Below, piece after piece: positions 32,184 to 44,400 of a DNA stretch of 64,000 bases (positions within the stretch are counted from its first letter, which is position 1; every line of letters begins with the position of its first letter). The DNA comes from Schistocerca nitens (taxonomy: Eukaryota > Arthropoda > Insecta > Orthoptera > Acrididae). The stretch is from assembly GCF_023898315.1 (NCBI RefSeq), contig NC_064619.1:501738594-501802593 (forward strand), written 5' to 3'. The notes under the pieces are model-generated. The model worked only from the letters and a program-made list of their open reading frames with translations, was not told the origin of the DNA and did no database searches. The position numbers and the translations under genes are program-made.

Positions 32184-35100
32184 TGCCAAGCCGATGAGCG
32201 GGCGGCAGTCTGGAAGCCGAGCCGACGAGCGGGCGGCAGTCTAGATGCCGAGCCAACGAGCGGGCGGAAGTGTGGATGCCGAGCCGACGAGCGGGCGGCA
32301 GTCTGGATGCAGAGCCGACTAGCGGTGGCAGTCTGGATGCCGAGCCGACTAGCGGGCGGCAGTCTGGATGCCGAGCCGATGAGCAGGCGGAAGTGTGGAT
32401 GCCAAGCAGATTAGCGGGCGGCAGTCTGGATGCCGAGCCGATGTGCGGGCGGCAGTCTGGTTTCCGAGCTGATGAGTGGACGGCGGTCTGGATGCGGAGC
32501 CGATGAGTGGGCGGCAGTCTGGATGCCGAGCCGATGAGCGGAAGGCAGTCTGTATGCCGAGCCGATGAGTGGGCGGCAGTCTGGATGCCGAGCCGATGAG
32601 CGGGCGGCAGTCTGGATGCCCAGCCGATGAGCGGGCAGCAGTCTGGATGCCGAGCCAATGAGCGGGCGGCAGTCTGGATGCCGAGCCGACGAGCGGGCGG
32701 CAGTCTAGATGCCGAGGCAACGAGCGGGCGGCAGTGTGGATGCCGAGCCGACTAGCGGGCGGCAGTCTGGATGCAGAGCCAACTAGCGGGCGGCAGTCTG
32801 GATGCCGAGCCGACTAGCGGGCGGCAGTCTGGATGCCGAGCCGATGAGCAGGCGGAAGTGTGGATGCCGAGCCGATGAGGGGGCGGCAGTCTGGATGCCG
32901 AGCCGACTGGCAGGTGGCAGTCTGGAATCCGAGCCGATGAACGGGCGGCAGTCTGGTAGCCGAGCCGATGAACGGGTGGCAGCCTGGATGCCGAGGCGAC
33001 GAGCGGGCGGCAGTCGAGATGCCGAGCCGACGAGCGGGCGGCAGTGTGGATACCGAGCCGACGTGCGGGCGGCAGTCTGGATGCCGAGCCGTCTAGCGGG
33101 CGGCAGTCTGGATGCCATGCCGACGAGCGGGCGGCTGTCTGGATGCCGAGCCGACGTGCGGGCGGCAGTCTAGATGCCGAGACGATGAGCGGGCGGCAGT
33201 CTAGATACCGAGCCGACGAGCGGGCGGCAATCCGGATGCCGAGCCGCCGAGTGGGCGGCAGTGTGGATGCCGAACCGATGAGCGGGCGGCAGTCTGGATG
33301 CCGAGCCGACTAGCGGGCGGCAGTGTGGATGCCGAGCCGATGAGCGGGCGGTAGTCTGGATGCCAAGCAGATTAGCGGGCGGCAGTCTGGATGCCGAGCC
33401 GATGAGCGGGCGGCAGTGTGGATTCCGAGCCTGTGAGCGGGCGGTAGTGTGGATGCCGAGCCGCTGAGCGGGCAGCAGTGTGGATGCCGAGCTGATGAGC
33501 GGGCGGCAGCTTGGTTTCAGAACCGATGAGTGGACGGCGGTCTGGATGCCGAGCCGATGAGTGGGCGTCAGTCTGGATGCCGAGCCGATGAGCAGGCGGC
33601 AGTCTGGATGCCGAGCCGATGAGCGGGCGGCAGTCTGGATGCCGAGCCGATGAGTGGGCGGCAGTCTGGATGCGAGCCGATGAGTGGGCGGCAGTCTGGA
33701 TGCCGAGCCGATGAGCGGGCGGCAGTGTGGATGCCGAGCCGATGATCGGTCGGCAGTCTGGATGCCGAGCCGACTACTGGGCGGCAGTGTGGATGCCGAG
33801 CCGATGAGCGGGCGGCAGTGTGGATGCCGAGCCGACTAGCGGGCGGCAGTCTGGATGCCGAGCCGATGAGCGGGCGGCAGTGTGGATGCCGAGCCGATGA
33901 GCGGGCGGCAGTGTGGATGCCGAGCCGCTGAGCGGGCGGCAGTGTGGATGCCGAGGCGATGAGCGGGCGGCAGTGTGGATGCCGAGCCTATGAGCGGGCG
34001 GCAGTGTCGATGCCGAGCCGATGAGCGGGCGGCAGTGTTGATGCCGAGCTGATGAGCGGGGGCAGCGTGGATGTCGATCCGATGAGCGGGCGGCAGTCTG
34101 TATGCCGAGCCGATGAACGGGCGGCAGTCTGGGTGCCGAGCTGATGAGCGGGCGGCAGTCTGGGTGCCGAGCCGATGAGCGGGCGGCAGTCAGGGTGTCG
34201 AGCCGATGAGCGGGCGGCAGTCTGGGTGTCGAGCCGATGAGCGGGCAGCAGTCTGGATGCGGAGCCGCTGAGCGGGCGGCAGTCTGGACGCCAAACCGAT
34301 GAGCGGGCGGCAGTCTGGATGTCGAGCCGATGAGCCGGCGACAGTGTCGATGCCGAGCCGATGAGCGGGCGGCAGTCTGGATGCCGAGCCGATGAGCGGG
34401 CGGCAGTCTGGATGCCGAGCCAATGAGCGGGCGGCAGTCTGGATGCCGAGCCGACTAGCGGGCGGCAGTGTGGATGCCGAGTCGATGAGCGGGCGGCAGT
34501 CTGGATTCCGAGCTGACTAGCGGGCGGCAGTCTGGATGCCGAGCAGATGAGCGGGCGGCATTGTGGATGCCGAGCCGTTGAGCGGGTTGCAGTGTGGATG
34601 CCGAGGCGATGAGCAGGTGGCGGTGTGGATGCCGAGCTGATGAGAGGACGGCGGTCTGGATGCCAAGCCGATGAGCGGGTAGCAATCTGGATGCCGAGCT
34701 GATGAGTGGGCGGCAGTCTGGATGCCGAGCCGACTAGCGGGCGGCAGTCTGGATGCCGAACCGATGAGTGGGCGGCAGTCTGGATGCCGAGCCGATGAGC
34801 GGGCGGCAGTCTGGATGCCGAGCCGATGAGCGGGCGGCAGTCTGGATGCCGAGCCGATGAGCGGGCGGCGGTCTGGTTTCCGAGCTGATGAGTGGACGGC
34901 GGTCTGGATGCCGAGCCGATGAGTGGGCGGCAGTCTGGATGCCGAGCCGATGAGCGGGCGGCAGTCTGGATGCCGAGCCGATGAGCGGGCGGCAGTCTGG
35001 ATGCCGAGCCGATGAGCGGGCGGCAGTCTGGATGCCGAGCCGATGAGCGGGCGGCAGCCTGGATGCCAAGCCGATGAGCGGCCGGCAGTCTGGATGCGAG

Positions 35101-38100
35101 CCGATGAGTGGGCGGCAGTCTGGATGCCGAGCCGATGAGCGGGCAGCAGTCTGGATGCCCAGCCGATGAGCGGGCAGCAGTCTGGATGCCAAGCCGATGA
35201 GCGGGCGGCAGTCTGGAAGCGGAGCCGACGAGCGGGCGGCAGTCTAGATGCCGAGCCAACGAGCGGGCGGAAGTGTGGATGCCGAGCCGACGAGCGGGCG
35301 GCAGTCTGGATGCAGAGCCGACTAGCGGCGGCAGTCTGGATGCCGAGCCGACTAGCGGGCGGCAGTCTGGATGCCGAGCCGATGAGCAGGCGGAAGTGTG
35401 GATGCCAAGCAGATTAGCGGGCGGCAGTCTGGATGCCGAGCCGATGAGCGGGCGGCAGTCTGGTTTCCGAGCTGATGAGTGGACGGCGGTCTGGATGCCG
35501 AGCCGATGAGTGGGCGGCAGTCTGGACGCCGAGCCGATGAGCGGGCGGCAGTCTGGATGCCGAGCCGATGAGTGGGCGGCAGTCTGGATGCCGAGCCGAT
35601 GAGCGGGCGGCAGTCTGGAAGCCCAGCCGATGAGCGGGCAGCAGTCTGGATGCCGAGCCGATGAGTGGGCGGCAGTCTGGATGCCGAGCCGACGAGCGGG
35701 CGGCAGTCTAGATGCCGAGCCAACGAGCGGGCGGCAGTGTGGATGCCGAGCCGACTAGCGGGCGGCAGTCTGGATGCCGAGCCGACTAGCAGGTCTCAGT
35801 CTGGAATCCGAGCCGATGAACGGGCGGCAGTCTGGTAGCCGAGCCGATGAACGGGTGGCAGCCTGGATGCCGAGGCGACGAGCGGGCGGCAGTCGAGATG
35901 CCGAGCCGACGAGCGGGCGGCAGTGTGGATGCCGAGCCAACGTGCGGGCGGCAGTTTGGATGCCGAGCCGACTAGCGGGCGGCAGTCTGGATGCCATGCC
36001 GTCGAGCGGGCGGCTGTCTGGATGCCGAGCCGACGTGCGGGCGGCAGTCTAGATGCCGAGACGATGAGCGGGCGGCAGTCTAGATACCGAGCCGACGAGC
36101 GGGCGGCAATCCGGATGCCGAGCCGCCGAGTGGGCGGCAGTGTGGATGCCGAACCGATGAGCAGGCGGCAGTCTGGATGCCGAGCCGACTAGCGGGCGGC
36201 AGTGTGGATGCCGAGCCGATGAGCGGGTGGTAGTCTGGATGCCAAGCAGATTAGCGGGCGGCAGTCTGGATGCCGAGCCGATGAGCGGGCGGCAGTGTGG
36301 ATTCCGAGCCGGTGAGCGGGCGGTAGTGTGGATGCCGAGCCGCTGAGCGGGCAGCAGTGTGGATGCCGAGCTGATGAGCGGGCGGCAGTGTCGATGCCGA
36401 GCCGAAGAGTGGGCTGCAGTGTCGATGCCGAGCCGATCAGCGGGCGGCAGTGTGGATGCCGATCCGATGAGCGGGCGGCAGTCTGGATGCCGAGCCGATG
36501 AGCGGGCGGCAGTGTGGATGCCGCGTCGATGAGCGGGCGGCAGTCTGGAAGCCGAGCCGACTAGCGGGCGGCAGTCTGGATGCCGAGCCGATGAGCGGGC
36601 AGCAGTGTGGATGCCGAGCCATTGAGCAGGCAATAGTGTGGATGCTGATCCGATGAGCGGGCGGCAATGTGGATGCCGAGCCGATGAGAGAACGGCGGTC
36701 TGGATGCCGAGCCGATGAGCGGGCGGCAGTGTGGATGCCGAGCTGATGAGAGGACGGCGGTCTGGATGCCGAGCCGATGAGCGGGCGGCAGGCTGGATGC
36801 CGAGCCGACTAGCGTGCGCCAGTCTGGATGCAGAGCCGATGAGTGGATGGCAGTCTGGATGCTGAGCCGACTTGCGGGCTGCAGTCTGGATGCCGAGCCG
36901 ATGAGCGGGCATTAGTCTGGATGCCGAGCCGATGAGCGGGCGGCAGTGTCGATGCCAAGCCGATGAGTGGGCTGCAGTGTGGATGCTGAGCCGATGAGCG
37001 GGCGGCAGTGTGGATGCCGATCTGATGAGCGGGCGGCGGTCTGGATGCCGAGCCGATGAACGGGCGGCAGTCTGGATTCCGAGCCGATGAGCGGGCGGCA
37101 GTCTGGATGCCGAGCCGATGAGCGGGCGGCAGTCTGGGTGCCGAGGCAATGAGTGGGCGGCAGTCTGGATGCCGAACCGATTAGCGGGCGGCAGACTGGA
37201 TGCCGAGCCTTTGAGCCAGCGACAGTGTCGATGCCGAGCCGATGAGCGGGCTGCAGTCTGGATGCCGAGCCGATGAGCGGGCGGCAGTCTGGGTGCCGAG
37301 CCGATGAGCGGGCGGCAGTCTGTGTGCCGAGCCGATGAGCGGGCGGCAGTCTGGGTGCCGAGCCGATGAGCGGGCGGCAGTCTGGATGCCGAACCGATGA
37401 GCGGGTGGCAGTCTGGATGCCGAGCCGCTGAGCGGGCGGCAGTCTGGATGCCGAGCCGATGAGCGGGCGGCAGTCTGGATGCCGAGCCGATGAGCGGGCG
37501 GCAGTCTCGATGCCGAGCCGACTAGCGGGCAGCAGTGTGGATGCCGAGTCGATGAGCGGGTGGCAGTCTGTATGCCGAGCCGACTAGCGGGCGGCAATCT
37601 GGATGCCGAGCCGATGAGCGGGCGGCAGTCTGGATGCCGAGCCGTTGAGTGGGCGGCAGTGTGGATGCAGAGCCGATGAGCAGGCGGCAGTGTCGATGCC
37701 GAGCCGATGAGTGGGCGGCAGTGTCGATGCCGAGCCGATGAGTGGGCTGCAGTGTGGATGCCGAGCCATGAGCGGACGGCGGTCTGGATGCCGAGCCGAT
37801 GAGAGGACGGCGGTCTTGATGCTGAGCCGATGAGTGGGCGGCAGTCTGGATGCCGAGCCGATGAGCGTGCGGCAGTGTGGATGCCGAGCCGATGAGTGGT
37901 TGTCAGTCTGGATGCCGAGCCGACTAGCGGGCGGCAGTCTGGATGCCGAGACGATGAGCGGGTGGCAGTGTGGATGCCGAGCCGATGAGCGGGCGGCAGT
38001 GTGGATGCCGAGCTGATGAGCGGGCGGCAGTCTGGATGCCAAACCGATGAGTGGGCGGCAGTCTGGATGCCGAGCCGATGAGCGGGCAGCAGTCTGGATG

Positions 38101-38491
38101 CCGATCCGACTAGCGGGCGGCAGTCTGGATGCCGAGCTGATGAGCGGGCAGCAATCTGGATGCCGAGCTGATGAGTGCGCGGCAGTCTGGATGCCGAGCC
38201 GACTAGCGGGCTGCAATTTGGATGCCGAGCCGATGAGCGGGCAGCATTCTGGATGCCGAACCGATGAGCGGGCGGCAGTCTGGATGCCGAGCCGATGAGT
38301 GGGCGGCAGTCTGGATGCCGAGCCGATGAGTGGGCGGCAGTCTGGATGCCGAGCCGACTAGCTGGCGGCAGTCTGGATGCCGAGCCGATGAGCGGGCGGC
38401 AGTCTGGATGCCGAGCCGATGAGCGGGCGGCAGTGTAGATGCCGAGCCGACAAGCGGGCGGCAGTGAGGATACCGAGCCGACTAGCGGGCG

Positions 38492-41400
38492 GCAGAGTGG
38501 ATGCCGAGCCATTGAGCGGGCGGCAGTGTGGATGCCGAGCCATTGAGCGGGCGGCAGTGTGGATGCCGAGCCGATGAGCGGGCGGCAGTGTGGATGCCGA
38601 GCCGATGAGCGGGCGGCAGTGTCGATGCCGAGCCGATGAGTGGGCTGCAGTGTGGATGCCGAGCCGATGAGCGGGCGGCAGACTGGTTGCCGAGCCGACG
38701 AGCAAGCGGCAGTCTGGATTCCGAGCCGACGAGCAAGCGGGCGGCAGTGTGGATGCCGAGTCGATGAGCGGGCGGCAGTCTGGATGCCGAGCCGACTAGC
38801 GGGCGGAAGTCTGGATGCGGAGCCGATGAGCGGGCGGCAGTGTGGATGCCGAACCGTTGAGCGGGCGGCAGTGTGGATGCCGAGCCGATGAGCGGGCAGC
38901 AGTGTGGATGCCGAGCCGATGAGCGGGCGGCAGTGTCGATGCCGAGCTGATGAGTAGGCTGCAGTGTGGATGCCGAGCCGATGAGCGGGCGGCAGTGTGG
39001 ATGCCGAGCCGATGAGAGGACGGCGGTCTGGATGCCGAGCCGATGAGAGGACGGCGGCCTGGATGCCGAGCCGATGAGCGGGCGGCAGTCTGGATGCCGA
39101 GCCGATGAGCGGGCGGCAGTCTGGATGCCGAGCCGATGAGCGTGCGGCAGTATGGATGCTGAGCCGATGAGCGGGCGGCAGTCTGGATGCCGAGCCGACC
39201 AGCGGGCGGCAGTCTGGATTCCGAGCCGACTAGCGGGCGGCAGTGTGGTTGCCGAGTCGATCAGCGGGCGGCAGTCTGGATGCCGAGCCGACTAGTGGGC
39301 GGCAGTCTGGATGCCGAGCCGATGAGCGGGCGACAGCGTGGATGCCGAGCCATTGAGCGGGCGGCAGTGTGGATGCCGAGCCGATGAGCAGGCAGCAGTG
39401 TGGATGCCGAGCCGATGAGCGGGCGGCAGTGTGGATGCCGAGCCGATGAGCGGGCGGCAGTCTGGATGCCGAGCCGACTAGCGGGCGGCAGTCTGGATGC
39501 CGAGCCGATGAGCGGACGGCAGTGTGGATGCCGAGCCGTTGTTGGGGCGGCAGTGTGGATGCCGAGCCGATGAGCAGGCGGCAGTGTGGATGCCGAGCCG
39601 ATGAGCGGGCGGCAGTGTCGATGCTGAGCCGATGAGTGGGCTGCAGTGTGGATGCCGAGCCGATGAGCGGGCGGCAATGTGGATTCCGAGCCGATGAGAG
39701 GACGGCGTACTGGATGCCGAGCCGATGAGCGGGTGGCAGTTTGGATGCCGAGCCGATGAGCGGGCGGCAGTCTGGATGCCGAGCCGATGAGTGAGTGGCA
39801 GTCTGGATGCCGAGCCGACTAGCGGGCGGCAGTCTGGATGCCGAGCCGATGAGCGGGCGGCAGACTGGATGCCGAGCCATTGAGCGGGCGGCAGTGTGGA
39901 TGCCGAGCCGATGAGCGGGCGGCAGTGTGGATGCCGAGCCGATGAGAGGATGGCGGTCTGGATGCCGAGCCGATGAGCGGGCGGCAGTGTGGATGCCGTC
40001 CCGATGAGTGGGCGGCAGTCTGGATGCCGAGCCGATGAGCGGGAGGCAGCCTGGATGCCGAGCCGATGAGCGGGCGGCAGCCTGGGTGCCGAGCCGATGA
40101 GGGGGCAGCAGTCTGGATCCCGAGCCGATGAGTGGACGGCAGTCTGGATGCCGAGCCGACTAGCGGGCTGCAGTCTGGATGCCGATCCGACGAGCTGGCA
40201 GCAGTGTGGATGCCGAGCCGATGAGGGGGCGGCATTCTGGTTTCCGAGCCGATGAGTGGACGGCGGTCTGGATGCCGAGCCGATGAGTGGGCAGCAGTCT
40301 GGATGCCGAGCCGACTAGCGGGCGGCAGTCTGGATGCCGAGCCGATGAGCAGGCGGCAGTCTGGATGCCGAGCCGACGAGCGGGCGGAGTGCGGATGCCG
40401 AGCCGACGAGCGGGCGGCAGTCTGGATGCCGAGCCGACTAGCGGGCGGCAGTCTGGATGCCGAGCCGATGAGCGGGCGGCAGTGTGGACGCCGAGCCAAT
40501 GAGCGGGCGGCAGTCTGGTTGCCGAGCCGACTAGCAGGTGGCAGTCTGGATGCCGAGTCGATGAACGGGCTGCAGTCTGGAAGCCGAGCCGATGAGCGGG
40601 TGGCAGTCTGGATGCCGAGGCGAAGAGCGGGCGGCAGTCGAGATGCCGAGCCGACGAGCGGGCGGCAGTGTGGATGCCGAGCCGACGAACAGGCGGCAGT
40701 CTGGATGCCGAGCCGACTAGCGGGCGGCAGTCTGGATGCCGAGCCGAGGAGCGGGCGGCAGTCTGGATGCCGAGCCGATGAGCGGGCGGCAGTGTGGATG
40801 CCGAGCCGACGAGCGGGCGGCAGTCTGGATGCCGAGCCGACCAGTGGGCGGCAGTCTGGATGCCGAGCCGACCAGCGGGCGGCAGTCTGGATGCCGAGCC
40901 GACCAGCGGGCGGCAGTCTGGATGCCGAGCCGACCAGCGGGCGGCAGTCTGGATGCCAAGCCGAGGAGCGGGCGGCGGTCTGGATGCCGAGCCGATGAGC
41001 GGGCGGCAGTCTGGATGCCGAGCCGATGAGCGGGCGGCAGACTGGTTGCCGAGCCGACGAGCATGCGGCAGTCTGGATTCCGAGCCGACTAGCGGGCGCA
41101 GTGTGGATGCCGAGTCGATGAGCGGGCGGCAGTCTGGATGCCGAGCCGACTAGCGGGCGGCAGTGTGGATGCCGAGTCGATGAGCGGGCGGCAGTCTGGA
41201 TTCCGAGCTGACTAGCGGGCGGCATTCTGGATGCCGAGCCGATGAGCGGGCGGCAGTCTGGATGCCGAGACATTGAGCGGGCGGCAGTGTGGATGCCGAG
41301 CCGATGAGCGGGCGGCAGTGTGGATGCCGAGCCGATGAGCGGGCGGCAGTGTGGATGCCGAGCCGATGAGAGGATGGCGGTCTGGATGCCGAGCCGATGA

Positions 41401-44400
41401 GCGGGCGGCATTCTTGACGCCGAGCTGACGAGCGTGCGGCAGTCTGGATGCCGAGCCGACTAGCGGGCGGCCGTCTGGATGCCGAGCCGATGAGCGAGCG
41501 GCAGTGTGGATGCCGAGCCGATGAGCGGTTGGCAGTCTGGATGCCGAGCCGACTACTGGGCGGCAGTGTGGATGTCGAGCCGATGAGCGGGCGGCAGTCT
41601 GGATGCCGAGCCGACTAGCGGGCGGCAGTCTGGATGCCGAGCCGATGAGCGGGCGGCAGTGTGGATGCCGAGCCGATCAGCGGGCGGCAGTGTGGATGCC
41701 GAGCCGCTGAGCGGGCGGCAGTGTGGATGCCGAGCCGATGAGCGGGCGGCAGTGTCGATGCTGAGCCGATGAGCGGGCGGCAGTGTCGATGCCGAGCCGA
41801 TGAGCGGGTGGCAGTGTCGATGCCGAGCCGCTGAGCGGGCGGCAGTTTGGATGTCGATCCGATGAGCGGGCGGCAGTCTGTATGCCGAGCCGATGAACGG
41901 GCGGTAGTCTGGGTGCCGAGCCGATGAGCGGGCGGCAGTCTGGGTGCCGAGCCGATGAGCGGGCGGCAGTCTGGGTGCCGAGCCGATGAGCGGGCGGCAG
42001 CCTGGATGCGGAGCCGATGAGCGGGTGGCAGCCTGGATGCGGAGCCGATGAGCGGGCTGCAGTCTGGACGCCGAACCGATGAGCAGGCGGCAGTCTGGAT
42101 GCCGAGCCGATGAGCCGGCGACAGTGTCGATGCCGAGCCGATGAGCGGGCGGCAGTCTGGATGCCGAGCCGATGAGCGGGCGGCAGTCTGGATGCCGAGC
42201 CGACTAGCGGGCGGCAGTGTGGATGCCGAGTCGATGAGCGGGCGGCAGTCTGGATTCCGAGCTGACTAGCGGGCGGCAGTCTGGATGCCGAGCCGATGAG
42301 CAGGCGGCAGTGTGGATGCCGAGCCATTGAGCGGGCGGCAGTGTGGATGCCGAGCCGATGAGCAGGCGGCAGAGTGGATGCCGAGCCATTGAGTGGGCGG
42401 CAGTGTGGATGCCGAGCCGATGAGCGGGTGGCGGTGTGGATGCCGAGCCGATGAGAGGACGGCGGTCTGGATGCCGAGCCGATGAGCCGGCAGCAATCTG
42501 GATACCGAGCCGATGAGCGGGCGGCAGCTTGGTTTCAGAACCGATGAGTGGACGGCGGTCTGGATGCCGAGCCGATGAGTGGGCGTCAGTCTGGATGCCG
42601 AGCCGATGAGCAGGCGGCAGTCTGGATGCCGAGCCGATGAGCGGGCGGCAGTCCGGATGCCGAGCCGATGAGTGGGCGGCAGTCTGGATGCGAGCCGATG
42701 AGTGGGCGGCAGTCTGGATGCCGAGCCGATGAGCGGGCGGCAGTGTGGATGCCGAGCCGATGATCGGTCGGCAGTCTGGATGCCGAGCCGACTACTGGGC
42801 GGCAGTGTGGATGCCGAGCCGATGAGCAGGCGGCAGTCTGGATGCCGAGCCGACTAGCGGGCGGCAGTCTGGATGCCGAGCCGATGAGCGGGCGGCAGTG
42901 TGGATGCTGAGCCGATGAGCGGGCGGCAGTGTGGATGCCGAGCTGCTGAGCGGGCGGCAGTGTGGATGCCAAGCCGATGAGCGGGCGGCAGTGTGGATGC
43001 CGAGCCGATGAGCGGGCGGCAGTGTCGATGCCGAGCCGATGAGCGGGCGGCAGTGTTGATGCCGAGCCGATGAGCGGGGGCAGTGTGGATGTCGATCCGA
43101 TGAGCGGGCGGCAGTCTGTATGCCGAGTCGATGAACGGGCGGCAGTCTGGGTGCCGAGCTGATGAGCGGGCGGCAGTCTGGGTGCCGAGCCGATGAGCGG
43201 GCGGCAGTCTGGGTGCCGAGCCGATGAGCGGGCGGCAGTCAGGGTGTCGAGCCGATGAGCGGGCGGCAGTCTGGGTGTCGAGCCGATGAGCGGGCAGCAG
43301 TCTGGATGCGGAGCCGCTGAGCGGGCGGCAGTCTGGACGCCAAACCGATGAGCGGGCGGCAGTCTGGATGTCGAGCCGATGAGCCGGCGACAGTGTCGAT
43401 GCCGAGCCGATGAGCGGGCGGCAGTCTGGATGCCGAGCCGATGAGCGGGCGGCAGTCTGGATGCCGAGCCAATGAGCGGGCGGCAGTCTGGATGCCGAGC
43501 CAATGAGCGGGCGGCAGTCTGGATGCCGAGCCGACTAGCGGGCGGCAGTGTGGATGCCGAGTCGATGAGCGGGCGGCAGTCTGGATTCCGAGCTGACTAG
43601 CGGGCGGCAGTCTGGATGCCGAGCAGATGAGCGGGCGGCATTGTGGATGCCGAGCCGTTGAGCGGGCGGCAGTGTGGATGCCGAGCCGATGAGCAGGAAG
43701 CAGTGTGGATGCCGAGCCGATGAGCGGGCGGCAGTGTCGATGCCGAGCCGATGAGCGGGCTGCAGTGTGGATGCCGAGGCGATGAGCAGGTGGCGGTGTG
43801 GATGCCGAGCCGATGAGAGGACGGCGGTCTGGATGCCAAGCCGATGAGCGGGCGGCAATCTGGATGCCGAGCTGATGAGTGGGCGGCAGTCTGGATGCCG
43901 AGCCGACTAGCGGGCGGCAGTCTGGATGCCGAACCGATGAGTGGGCGGCAGTCTGGATGCCGAGCCGATGAGCGGGCAGCAGTCTGGATGCCGAGCCGAT
44001 GAGCGGGCGGCAGTCTGGATGCCGAGCCGATGAGCGGGCGGCAGTCTGGTTTCCGAGCTGATGAGTGGACGGCGGTCTGGATGCCGAGCCGATGAGTGGG
44101 CGGCAGTCTGGATGCCGAGCCGATGAGCGGGCGGCAGTCTGGATGCCCAGCCGATGAGCGGGCAGCAGTCTGGATGCCAAGCCGATGAGCGGGCGGCAGT
44201 CTGGAAGCCGAGCCGACGAGCGGGCGGCAGTCTAGATGCCGAGCCAACGAGCGGGCGGAAGTGTGGATGCCGAGCCGACGAGCGGGCGGCAGTCTGGATG
44301 CAGAGCCGACTAGCGGTGGCAGTCTGGATGCCGAGCCGACTAGCGGGCGGCAGTCTGGATGCCGAGCCGATGAGCAGGCGGAAGTGTGGATGCCAAGCAG

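Larger units (their letters stand above)
25508..38491 (+). repeat. Large array block A (first copy of the tandem segmental duplication)
   Basis: Begins at the unit reading GCAGAGTGGATGCC. The same series of variant monomers begins again 12,984 bp downstream. It contains the 427-bp retroelement insertion and a 682-bp (22-unit) internal tandem duplication that block A' lacks. Only a few base differences from A' were seen in the stretches compared. Confidence 0.88.
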